Origin: Candidatus Desulfofervidaceae bacterium
GTDB taxonomy: Bacteria; Desulfobacterota; Desulfofervidia; Desulfofervidales; Desulfofervidaceae
DNA: 5,821 bases
Assembly: GCA_021160485.1 (NCBI GenBank)
Contig: JAGHCL010000193.1
Coordinates: 1 to 5,821, forward strand
Direction of reading: 5' to 3'
Shown piece after piece: positions 1-5,795 of the stretch. Under the pieces are notes generated by a model. It had not been told where the DNA came from. It ran no database searches and saw only the letters and a list, made by a program, of their open reading frames with translations. The first letter of the stretch is position 1; the number at the start of each line of letters is the position of its first letter. The translations under genes were made by a program, and so were the position numbers.

Positions 1-2
1 GG

Positions 3-51
3 AAATTAGCAATGGCTTTTCAAAAGCCTAATGTAGATATACTGCTAATTT
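3..51. repeat. Nested inverted repeat upstream of the HU gene
   Basis: A perfect 9-bp outer arm, AAATTAGCA (3-11) and TGCTAATTT (43-51), encloses a second hairpin, GGCTTT (14-19) and AAAGCC (23-28). The outer right arm runs into a T-rich stretch (49-53). The element could be the intrinsic terminator of a gene to the left of the window, or a structured 5' region of the HU transcript. A -10-like TATACT (38-43) lies between the arms, but I see no convincing -35 at standard spacing, so I do not call a promoter. The inverted repeats are directly visible; the function is inferred. Confidence 0.6.
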
Positions 52-59
52 TTAAAAAG

Positions 60-65
60 AGGAGG
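60..65 (+). promoter_or_regulatory. Ribosome binding site of the HU gene
   Basis: A perfect AGGAGG sits 7 nt before the ATG at 73, inside a purine-rich run. It fixes the start codon and suggests strong translation, as expected for an abundant nucleoid protein. It shows that this organism uses Shine-Dalgarno initiation, which makes its absence before thiDN stand out. Confidence 0.9.
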
Positions 66-72
66 GGGTCTT

Positions 73-345
73 ATGACAAAGGCAGAATTAATTTCAAGGT
101 TAGGAAATAAAACGGGGATGAAAAAGGTAGATGTAGAGAGGGTTCTGACAGCCTTCTTAGAAGAAGCAAAGAACATACTCAAAGAAGAAGGCAAGCTTAC
201 TCTTACCGGTTTTGGCACCTTTCGGGTGGTAGAAAGAGCAGCTCGTGAAGGTAGAAATCCACAAACAGGAGCTCCTATTAAGATTCCAGCAACAAAGGTT
301 GTCCGTTTCAAACCTGGAAAGGATATAAAAGCGCTTTTTAGTTAA
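73..345 (+). CDS. HU/IHF-family DNA-binding protein
   Basis: This is a small histone-like protein that binds and bends DNA as a dimer in the nucleoid. Its 90 residues match the usual HU length. The N-terminal helical dimerisation part (about 1-40, opening MTKAELISRL) is followed by the beta core with GFGTF (46-50). Then comes the DNA-contacting arm carrying the family signature GRNPQTG (60-66), where Pro63 is the intercalating proline, and the closing VVRFKPGKDIK (76-86). The start is supported by a perfect Shine-Dalgarno at 60-65. The gene looks monocistronic: inverted repeats lie upstream and two hairpin terminators downstream, and the next gene is convergent. HU and the IHF subunits cannot be firmly separated from sequence alone. 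GRNPQTG and the lack of extensions favour an HU-type protein, so I leave the symbol (hup/hupB) blank. Family assignment is very secure. Confidence 0.96.
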   Translation: MTKAELISRLGNKTGMKKVDVERVLTAFLEEAKNILKEEGKLTLTGFGTFRVVERAAREGRNPQTGAPIKIPATKVVRFKPGKDIKALFS

Positions 346-358
346 CAGCAACCTATTT

Positions 359-407
359 TGCCCTCTCTAATTTCTAATCAAAGTGAAAAGAGAGAGGGCA
401 TTTTATT
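359..407 (+). terminator. Intrinsic terminator of the HU gene
   Basis: A perfect 10-bp stem, TGCCCTCTCT (359-368) with AGAGAGGGCA (391-400), closes a 22-nt loop. It is followed immediately by TTTTATT (401-407). It begins 13 nt after the HU stop codon. On the opposite strand the stem is followed by AAAATAGG-type sequence with no T-run, so it should not terminate the convergent thiC transcript efficiently. Confidence 0.85.
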
Positions 408-408
408 C

Positions 409-428
409 AAACTCCAGGAGGAGTTTTT
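409..428 (+). terminator. Second hairpin with T-tail, back-up terminator
   Basis: AAACTCC (409-415) pairs with GGAGTTT (420-426) around an AGGA loop. It continues into T residues and a T-rich region reaching 440 (TTATCTAATTTTTT). It lies only 8 nt after the stem of the first terminator. Read on the minus strand the same stem is followed by GAATAAAA, a poor termination tail, so it mainly serves rightward transcription. It is shorter than the first hairpin and could be a simple back-up. Confidence 0.6.
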
Positions 429-471
429 ATCTAATTTTTTCTTCGTGTTTTCAAACAGGAGCCTGTGGTGG

Positions 472-1770
472 TTAGCTATCCTTTTGTGAAAGATACTCCT
501 TTACAAGCTTAATCGCACAATATTTACCACACATAGTGCAGACATCTGTTACTTTTGGAGAACTGGTAGAACGGTAATATTTGGCCTTTTCTGGATTAAT
601 AGAAAGCTTTATTTGGGTATCCCAGTCCAGCTCACCTCTGGCCTTTGCCATTTCTCTATCTTTTTCCCAAGCTTTGGGATTGCCTCTGGCCAAATCTGCC
701 GCATGTGCAGCAATCTTAACACCAATTACACCTTCTCTTACATCTTCCACTGTGGGCAAACGCAAGTGTTCAGCCGGGGTAACATAGCACAAAAAGTCTG
801 CTCCAGCCCAGGCTGCCAAAGCACCACCAATGGCGGCGGCAATATGGTCATAACCAGAAGCAATATCTGTTACTAAAGGTCCTAGGACATAAAAAGGAGC
901 TCCCTTGCAAAGTTTTTTTTCTAAAAGCACATTGGCCTCAATTTGGTTTAAAGGCACATGCCCTGGCCCCTCAATCATCACCTGAACACCTGCATCCCAA
1001 GCCCTCTCTGTCAGTTCTCCCAAAAAGATTAATTCCTGTATCTGCGCCCTATCTGTAGCATCAGGCAATGACCCAGGCCTCAGTCCATCTCCTAGACTTA
1101 AAGTAATATCATGTTTACGTGCAATTTCTAATAACCGGTCATAATACTCATAAAGGGGATTCTCTTTCTCATGATAAAGCATCCAAGTAGTTAAAAAGGC
1201 TCCTCCCCGACTGACAATATTTGTTACTCGCCCTTGCTTTTTAAGTCGTTCTAACGACTGTAAAGTCACGCCACAGTGGACGGTCATAAAATCCACACCA
1301 TCTTGAGCCTGTTTTTCAATGACTGCGAAAATATCCTCGGGGGTCATTTTAATAATACCACCCTTTTGTTGAACAATTTCAATTGCAGCTTGGTAAATGG
1401 GAACTGTGCCAAAAGGCACGGGAGTCTCTCTTATCAACTTACGGCGAATACTATCTAAATCACCATCTGTACTCAAATCCATTATTGCATCTGCCCCTGC
1501 CTCAAGGGCAGCTTTTAATTTCGCTAATTCTTCTTCTACATCTGCATGATCTGAAGAGGTCCCTATATTGGCATTGACCTTTACCTTCAATCCCTCTCCT
1601 ATACCTACCGGCCGCTTTAAAGACCTGTTTTTATTCGCAGGAATGACTACCTTTCCTTTTGCAACTCTGGCTATTAAATCCTCTACGGGCACACCCTCTT
1701 CAGCTGCTATGGCCCTCATCTGAGGCGTAACTATTCCCTTTTGGGCCAGAGTAAGTTGGGTATCACTCAT
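472..1770 (-). CDS. thiC: Phosphomethylpyrimidine synthase ThiC
   Basis: ThiC is a radical-SAM enzyme with a 4Fe-4S cluster that rearranges aminoimidazole ribotide into HMP phosphate, the pyrimidine half of thiamine. It is cytosolic and oxygen-sensitive. The 432 residues match the short ThiC class; the E. coli type is about 630 because of an N-terminal extension. Visible family motifs include DLSTDGDL (98-105), SRGG (187-190), SLGDGLRPG (225-233), EGPGHVP (267-273) and TPAEHL (331-336). His271 and His335 are the likely metal ligands. The C-terminal cluster cysteines are Cys411, Cys414 and Cys418, spaced C-x2-C-x3-C rather than the C-x2-C-x4-C of the E. coli/plant type. It is the second gene of the operon. 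Its ATG overlaps the thiDN stop (ATGA, 1767-1770), and a strong Shine-Dalgarno lies inside the end of thiDN. I find no T-tailed hairpin after its stop. Confidence 0.97.
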   Translation of the reverse strand: MSDTQLTLAQKGIVTPQMRAIAAEEGVPVEDLIARVAKGKVVIPANKNRSLKRPVGIGEGLKVKVNANIGTSSDHADVEEELAKLKAALEAGADAIMDLSTDGDLDSIRRKLIRETPVPFGTVPIYQAAIEIVQQKGGIIKMTPEDIFAVIEKQAQDGVDFMTVHCGVTLQSLERLKKQGRVTNIVSRGGAFLTTWMLYHEKENPLYEYYDRLLEIARKHDITLSLGDGLRPGSLPDATDRAQIQELIFLGELTERAWDAGVQVMIEGPGHVPLNQIEANVLLEKKLCKGAPFYVLGPLVTDIASGYDHIAAAIGGALAAWAGADFLCYVTPAEHLRLPTVEDVREGVIGVKIAAHAADLARGNPKAWEKDREMAKARGELDWDTQIKLSINPEKAKYYRSTSSPKVTDVCTMCGKYCAIKLVKEYLSQKDS

Positions 1771-3101
1771 TTAAAAACCTCCTTTGCTAAAGTAACAACT
1801 TTGTGGGTAACTTCTTGAGGAGTCCTGCCCAAGACTCTAATTATGGGTTCTTTGCCTAAGTCGCCTTTATCATAGATTAAATCAGGAATGTTTGAACTAG
1901 ATTCCAGGGCTGTTTCTGTCAACCAGGGCAAACTCATTCCTTCTATCTCTTTGGTTTCTGCTGATTCAGATGCCCTGGAAACTTCTTTTATTTTATATCC
2001 CAATGTCTTTGCTTTTTCTACAATTTTAGGTCTATATTTTATATTCATCGCAGCACGATAATCTCTGTTAAACTCCATTGCCTTTAACACAACACTAGCC
2101 ATGTGATGTGAGACACCAAAGGCTGGGGAGGCACAAGAAATAAGTCTTTCTTCCACGACTGTCAGTCTACCCGGAAAACCTGCTACTTCAGCATGATTAC
2201 GGGCATAAGGTAGGGCATAAACTAGATTACTTCTTACTTCTGGCACTAATCTTGTTACCCAGCGTTCTTTCTGTAATATGCTCAATCCTTTTTTTAACGC
2301 CTCTAACACTTCAAAGTATGCAAGGTGTTGTTCTATATAGGCATAAGGATGTGATAACAAACTTCCTTTTCCTAGCTGCAAAGCAGCATCAACAGCCAGG
2401 GTAATTACCTTTTTGGCCCTCATTACTGCTTCTGGCAAAGGATAACCTTTTACTAAAAAGGCAGTAATAGCACTACTAAATACACATCCGGTGCCATGGA
2501 CAGGTTTACTTTGTTTTTTTGTCGTTTCCCAAATATAAAAATCTCTTCCATCAAAAAGGACATCTGTAGCACTGGATAAATCTCCACCTGTAACAAGCAC
2601 AGCCTTTGGGCCCAATGCCTTTAGTTCTCTGGCTGCTTCTTTCATCTCAGCTATATTTTGAGGTCTCATCCTTAAAATAGCCTCTACTTCATCTAAATTA
2701 GGAGTAATCAAGCTGGCCAATGGAAACAACGTATTTATTAAAGTGCGAAAACCCTTATTAAGAAAAAAATCGTTCTTTGCTTTGAGCACTGGGTCAACAA
2801 CCAAAAAAGCAGGTGGACACTTCTTCAATTGATAGGTAACAATTCCTATTGTCTCTTCGTCAGGGAGCATTCCAATTTTAACTGCATCTATCTTACAATC
2901 AGCATATAATGATTCAAGCTGTTGTTTTAATATCTCTCCATTTACCGCTTCGCTTACTTGAACTCCCTGTGTATTTTGCACCGTCAGAGCAGTAGCAACA
3001 GTCAATCCCACTTCTCCCAATAGCGTCACTGTCTTTAAATCTGCCTGTAATCCTGCTCCCCCTGTGGGGTCAAAACCAGCAATTATCAGTATATTTGCCA
3101 T
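1767..3101 (-). CDS. thiDN: ThiD-ThiN fusion: HMP-P kinase / thiamine-phosphate synthase
   Basis: This is a bifunctional cytosolic enzyme. Residues 1 to about 255 are a ribokinase-fold ThiD, which converts HMP or HMP-P to HMP-PP. It shows [10 protein letters not shown] (8-17), QADLKT (19-24), VQNT (41-44), KIGMLP (75-80), VVDPV (101-105), ITPNLDE (132-138), VTGG (170-173) and HGTGC (202-206), with Cys206 in the anion hole. Residues about 265-444 are a ThiN domain, which joins HMP-PP to thiazole phosphate in lineages lacking ThiE. It shows [17 protein letters not shown] (284-300), FGVSHHMA (328-335), AAMNIKY (350-356), EGMSLPW (387-393), [14 protein letters not shown] (406-419) and IRVLG (421-425). 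The length of 444 fits full-length ThiDN, with no truncation. The ATG at 3101 gives the normal ThiD N-terminus, yet no Shine-Dalgarno precedes it. A near-consensus promoter ends 6 nt upstream, implying a leaderless mRNA. It is first in an operon with thiC. Confidence 0.96.
   Translation of the reverse strand: MANILIIAGFDPTGGAGLQADLKTVTLLGEVGLTVATALTVQNTQGVQVSEAVNGEILKQQLESLYADCKIDAVKIGMLPDEETIGIVTYQLKKCPPAFLVVDPVLKAKNDFFLNKGFRTLINTLFPLASLITPNLDEVEAILRMRPQNIAEMKEAARELKALGPKAVLVTGGDLSSATDVLFDGRDFYIWETTKKQSKPVHGTGCVFSSAITAFLVKGYPLPEAVMRAKKVITLAVDAALQLGKGSLLSHPYAYIEQHLAYFEVLEALKKGLSILQKERWVTRLVPEVRSNLVYALPYARNHAEVAGFPGRLTVVEERLISCASPAFGVSHHMASVVLKAMEFNRDYRAAMNIKYRPKIVEKAKTLGYKIKEVSRASESAETKEIEGMSLPWLTETALESSSNIPDLIYDKGDLGKEPIIRVLGRTPQEVTHKVVTLAKEVFK
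1778..1785 (-). promoter_or_regulatory. Ribosome binding site of thiC inside the 3' end of thiDN
   Basis: AAAGGAGG on the minus strand (plus-strand CCTCCTTT) sits 7 nt before the thiC ATG and within the last codons of thiDN. Together with the ATGA stop/start overlap it implies both translational coupling and strong independent initiation of thiC. It contrasts with the missing site in front of thiDN. Confidence 0.9.
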
Positions 3102-3172
3102 ATTTGAAGATTAACTTGCCTGCTTTAAGTTGTCAATTGCATAAATTCTTTTTCTCAGGTAAAACATAAGGT
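3102..3172. promoter_or_regulatory. 71-bp divergent intergenic region between thiDN and lptF
   Basis: This gap must supply the start signals for both the thiamine operon (leftward) and lptFG (rightward). The leftward promoter is clear. Rightward I see only weak candidates, such as TTGCAT (3137-3142) with TAAAAC (3160-3165) at 17-nt spacing, which would also place the start close to the lptF ATG. No TPP-riboswitch (THI box) core is present. A CTGAGA appears on the minus strand near 3154-3159, but it lies upstream of the thiDN -35 and has no partner elements. Confidence 0.55.
3108..3136 (-). promoter_or_regulatory. Sigma70-type promoter of the thiDN-thiC operon, predicted leaderless
   Basis: On the minus strand there is a perfect -35 TTGACA (3136-3131), a 17-nt spacer (3130-3114) and a -10 TAATCT (3113-3108; TATAAT at 4 of 6). 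Only 6 nt (TCAAAT) separate the -10 from the thiDN ATG. A start 7 nt after the -10 falls on the A of the ATG at 3101. This would give a message with little or no 5' leader, in keeping with the lack of a Shine-Dalgarno. Sequence and spacing are observed; promoter activity and the start point are inferred. Confidence 0.65.
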
Positions 3173-4288
3173 ATGTTTACACAGTATCGGCTTATTTCCT
3201 GGTATCTGGTTAGAGAAATAGCGACTTACTTTATCCTAAGTTCTGGTATATTCACTTTTCTCTTTTTAATGGGCAAAATCTTTGATCTCACCCGTCTTAT
3301 CATTGTCCACCATATAAATCTGGGAGTGGTGTTAAAGTTACTTTTCTATACCCTGCCTTATTTTTTTTCTTACATTATTCCCATTTCTGCCCTTCTTAGC
3401 ACGCTTTTTACCTTCATGCGTCTAACTCAGGATAAAGAATATATTGCCTTAAAAGCAGCCGGGATAAGCCCAAAATCACTATCTCCTATACTTTTTTTCT
3501 TTGCCTGCTTTTGCTTTTTTTCCACGCTTCTTGTTACTACCCTAGCCATCCCGTGGGGAAGCGGAGCTGCTCGTGACTTAATTTTCTCTCTAGTTCACCA
3601 AAAAACAGAAATTTCCATAAAACAAGGAATATTCAACGATACTATTCCTGGGCTAATCTTCTATGTAGATAAGATAGACAATGGAAAATTAAAGGGAATT
3701 TTTATCTATGATGAGAGGGAAGCAAGGCAAAAAATCCCGTTACATCAAGGTCAGGTAACCATAGCTAACTCAGGTCAAATTTTCCATCAAGAAGGGAAAC
3801 TAATATTCAATCTTCATAATGGTTACATTTGCCAAACTGAAAAAACGAAGAAGGGTATAGAAAATCACTTGGTAGCTTATAAAAACTATACTTTTGTCTT
3901 TACCTTTCCTTCTCACCTGGACAAAAGGGAAAAGAATCCTAAAGAATATCTCCCCTGGCAATTATGGCAAAAGATTAAAATCTGTAAAAAAGAAAACAAA
4001 GACCCCACCCCATTTATCCTCAGCTTTCATCGTAAAATCAGTATTCCTGTAGGGGCTTTTATCTTTGTATTTTTGGGAGCTGCTTTAGGATTGAAAGAAG
4101 AAACCTCAAGGCATTTTGGTGGTATTACTTTAAGTCTAATTTGTTTTATAATCTATCAGGCTATCTTTTTTGCTGCCAAAAGTCTGGGAGAAACACACGC
4201 GATTTCTCCCCACTTGAGTTTATGGATACCTAACTTCATTATGGCAGGAATTACCGGCTACCTGTGGCACGAGGTTATAAATGGTTAA
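3173..4288 (+). CDS. lptF: LPS export ABC transporter permease LptF (YjgP/YjgQ family)
   Basis: This is an inner-membrane permease subunit of the LptB2FG transporter, which extracts lipopolysaccharide and feeds it to the LptC-A-D bridge. The 371 residues fit the family. Three hydrophobic segments at about 16-36, 56-84 and 104-126 precede a large hydrophilic region (about 130-285) that forms the periplasmic beta-jellyroll. Three more segments follow at about 288-307, 315-336 and 345-365. DKEYIALKAAGISP (87-100), between segments 2 and 3, is the coupling helix that contacts LptB. FHRKISIPV (285-293), before segment 4, is also a family hallmark. The ATG has only a poor AAGG (3168-3171) directly adjacent and no proper Shine-Dalgarno. 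An in-frame TAA six bases upstream rules out a longer form. The next gene overlaps it by 8 bp. Assignment as F rather than G rests on its being first and on pair order, so it is a little less certain than the family. Confidence 0.88.
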   Translation: MFTQYRLISWYLVREIATYFILSSGIFTFLFLMGKIFDLTRLIIVHHINLGVVLKLLFYTLPYFFSYIIPISALLSTLFTFMRLTQDKEYIALKAAGISPKSLSPILFFFACFCFFSTLLVTTLAIPWGSGAARDLIFSLVHQKTEISIKQGIFNDTIPGLIFYVDKIDNGKLKGIFIYDEREARQKIPLHQGQVTIANSGQIFHQEGKLIFNLHNGYICQTEKTKKGIENHLVAYKNYTFVFTFPSHLDKREKNPKEYLPWQLWQKIKICKKENKDPTPFILSFHRKISIPVGAFIFVFLGAALGLKEETSRHFGGITLSLICFIIYQAIFFAAKSLGETHAISPHLSLWIPNFIMAGITGYLWHEVING

Positions 4289-5363
4289 AATTATAGATAA
4301 ATACCTTGGAAAACAATTTTTATTGACTCTGTTCTTTTTGCTCATTTCTTTGATTTTTATCTATCTGGTCTTTGATTTCTTTGAAAAAATAGACAATTTC
4401 TCCGAGGCCCATGTAGATAGCAAAACTATCTGTATCTATTTTCTATTCACGATACCGGGTATTATCAGTCAGATGTTACCGGCCTCGTCCCTTCTTGCTA
4501 TTCTAATTAGTTTAAGCCTACTAAAAAAACACAATGAACTTGTTGCTCTACAGACATGTGGACTTAGCCCTTACCGGATTGGTCTTCCATACATATTAGG
4601 AGGAATTATCATATCTCTCTTTCTCTTTGTTTTTAATGAAACAATTGTCTCTAAAACCCAAGCTATTACTAACAATATCTGGAATGTCCAAGTAGAAAGA
4701 AAAAAACCACGGGGAGGATACCTTCAGGAAAGAATTTGGTTAAAAGGAGAAAACGCCATTTATCAGATTGATGCCGTAAATTTAAAAACAAATACCCTTT
4801 ACGGCGTTACAGTTTATTTTTTAACCCCAAGCTTTAAACTTAAAAAGCGAGTGGATGCCCATAAAGCTGTTTGGAACAAAAGGGGAAAAAAGTGGATATT
4901 TCACCAAGGTAGCGAGCAAACATTATCTAAAGGAGAAATAATTACCACTTTTTTCAGAAAAAAAGGATTTAACTTAAAAGAAACCCCGAGTGATTTGCGT
5001 TTTTTAGAGGCCAACTATCAGCAACTCAATCTCTGGCAGCTTAAAAAATATATCAAACAACTAAAAAGACAAGGATATGATACTACTATTTATGCTGTAG
5101 ACCTATGGCAAAAAACAGCCGCCCCTTTAACTCCATTTATCCTTATTATTTTCGGAGTTGCCCTTGTGTTTAAAGGCAAAGAAACAAAGATAGGTCATAC
5201 TATTGCCCTTGGCATATTAATCGCTTTTATTTTTTGGGTTATTCAAGCCCTTTCTCTTGCTTTGGGCAAAACAGGTCGTTTACATCCCTTCTTAGCCGCC
5301 TGGTTACCTCACCTTTTTTTCACTATTTGGGGGATAGTAATACTGAAATATAGTGGTGAATAA
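4281..5363 (+). CDS. lptG: LPS export ABC transporter permease LptG (YjgP/YjgQ family)
   Basis: This is the partner permease of LptF in the inner-membrane LptB2FG complex. The 360 residues have the same architecture. Hydrophobic segments lie at about 12-34, 49-80 and 98-120, followed by the periplasmic jellyroll domain (about 125-275). Further segments lie at about 279-298, 303-328 and 335-356. The cytoplasmic coupling helix reads NELVALQTCGLSP (85-97). The opening IIDKYLGKQFL (4-14) and DFFEKIDNF (32-40) at the end of the first segment are typical of LptG. Translation starts within the end of lptF (8-bp overlap), with GAGG (4271-4274) 6 nt before the ATG, so the two subunits are coupled and probably made in equal amounts. 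lptB, lptC and lptA are not in the window. No convincing intrinsic terminator follows: only a 4-bp TCTG/CAGA hairpin near 5419-5430 with a T-rich tail. Transcription converges on the rRNA operon. Confidence 0.9.
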   Translation: MVKIIDKYLGKQFLLTLFFLLISLIFIYLVFDFFEKIDNFSEAHVDSKTICIYFLFTIPGIISQMLPASSLLAILISLSLLKKHNELVALQTCGLSPYRIGLPYILGGIIISLFLFVFNETIVSKTQAITNNIWNVQVERKKPRGGYLQERIWLKGENAIYQIDAVNLKTNTLYGVTVYFLTPSFKLKKRVDAHKAVWNKRGKKWIFHQGSEQTLSKGEIITTFFRKKGFNLKETPSDLRFLEANYQQLNLWQLKKYIKQLKRQGYDTTIYAVDLWQKTAAPLTPFILIIFGVALVFKGKETKIGHTIALGILIAFIFWVIQALSLALGKTGRLHPFLAAWLPHLFFTIWGIVILKYSGE

Positions 5364-5364
5364 A

Positions 5365-5419
5365 CAAGTCACAAGTTGATAAATAGTCAAGTTTCCAAGT
5401 TAATAAATTTCAAGTTTTC
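5365..5419. repeat. Imperfect 24-bp tandem repeat built on CAAGTT
   Basis: Two adjacent 24-bp units, 5372-5395 and 5396-5419, share the pattern CAAGTTnATAAAT followed by CAAGTTT and C, differing by one substitution and small indels. Each unit contains CAAGTT twice, so CAAGT occurs at 5365, 5372, 5388, 5396 and 5411. The block begins 2 nt after the lptG stop codon. It has no coding potential that I can recognise. Confidence 0.7.
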
Positions 5420-5610
5420 TGTTTTCAGATTTTAGGTTTAAGGTGAAAGGTAGAGGATACATCTATGTTTTTACGAATTACGAGTCGCGAATTACCATTC
5501 AACCATTTTAGTATCCAACATTCTGAATTCTGTTTTCTAAATTCCGAATTCTAATTCAACCTTTTGACATTCAGATATTTGTTACTATTTGACATTGGGA
5601 TTTTGAATTT
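5420..5610. repeat. Non-coding stretch of short degenerate direct repeats
   Basis: Several small repeat families are interleaved here. CGAATTAC occurs at 5474-5481 and 5488-5495. TTCnGAATTCT occurs at 5521-5531 and 5542-5552. ATTCAACC occurs at 5497-5504 and 5554-5561. TTTGACATT occurs at 5563-5571 and 5588-5596. The stretch has no open reading frame with a plausible start and no tRNA-like fold that I can see. It separates lptG from the convergent rRNA operon. The copies are directly visible. Whether they belong to a genome-wide repeat family cannot be judged from one window. Confidence 0.6.
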
Positions 5611-5618
5611 GTGGCTAT

Positions 5619-5629
5619 AAAATAAAAAA
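5619..5629 (-). terminator. T-rich tract directly after 5S rRNA, probable rRNA operon terminator
   Basis: On the minus strand TTTTTTATTTT starts one base after the 5S 3' end. There is no separate dedicated hairpin between the 5S gene and the tract. The 5S terminal helix, or the strong helix formed near 5650-5670, would have to supply the stem. The position is right for ending the operon, but the mechanism is inferred. Confidence 0.4.
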
Positions 5630-5630
5630 G

Positions 5631-5747
5631 TCCCGGCAGCGACCTACTTTCCCACGGGGGAACCCCGCAGTATCATCGGCGCTGGAGGGCTTAACTTCCG
5701 AGTTCGGAATGGGATCGGGTGTGGCCCCTCCGCTATAGCCACCGGGA
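5631..5747 (-). rRNA. rrf: 5S ribosomal RNA
   Basis: This is a 117-nt 5S rRNA read leftward. Its ends pair as helix I: TCCCGG at the 5' end (5747-5742) with CCGGGA at the 3' end (5636-5631). Conserved 5S segments are present, including CCGAACTCGGAAGTTAAGC in the loop B/helix III region (about 5690-5709) and GGGAAAGTAGGTCGCTGCC near the 3' end. It lies about 48 nt downstream of the 23S 3' end with no tRNA in between, the normal bacterial 23S-5S order. Exact ends could shift by a base, because one further pair (5630 with 5748) is possible. Confidence 0.96.
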
Positions 5748-5795
5748 CAGGAATTTATAAACTTGAGAATATGGAAGACACATTTAGTTTCTTGT

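Noticed and set aside
45..351. Leftward open frames of 64 and 88 codons opposite the HU gene
   Set aside because: They mirror the HU coding sequence and encode no recognisable protein. HU itself is unmistakable.
455..466. ACAGG/CCTGT inverted repeat just after the thiC stop as a thiC terminator
   Set aside because: The stem is 5 bp with a 2-nt loop, which is not physically favourable, and only TTTG follows it on the minus strand.
416..489. Possible tiny rightward ORF (GTG at 445, 14 codons) after an AGGAGGAG at 416-423
   Set aside because: The Shine-Dalgarno-like sequence is 21 nt from the GTG and belongs to the second terminator stem and loop. The ORF overlaps the end of thiC and has no recognisable product.
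581..1577. Several rightward open frames of 60-87 codons inside the thiC region
   Set aside because: They are frame shadows of thiC, which has full-length family homology on the minus strand. None shows a ribosome site or a family motif.
3154..3172. CTGAGA on the minus strand upstream of thiDN, a piece of the THI-box consensus
   Set aside because: It lies upstream of the predicted -35 and so would not be transcribed. The other conserved riboswitch elements are absent.
5589..5621. Rightward TTGACA (5589-5594) and TATAAA (5616-5621) reading antisense into 5S rRNA
   Set aside because: The 21-nt spacing is too long for a sigma70 promoter. TTGACA is part of a repeated word, and TATAAA overlaps the 5S-complementary trailer.
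5748..5795. Possible tRNA or other RNA in the 23S-5S spacer
   Set aside because: About 48 AT-rich bases are too short for a tRNA, and no stable fold is apparent.
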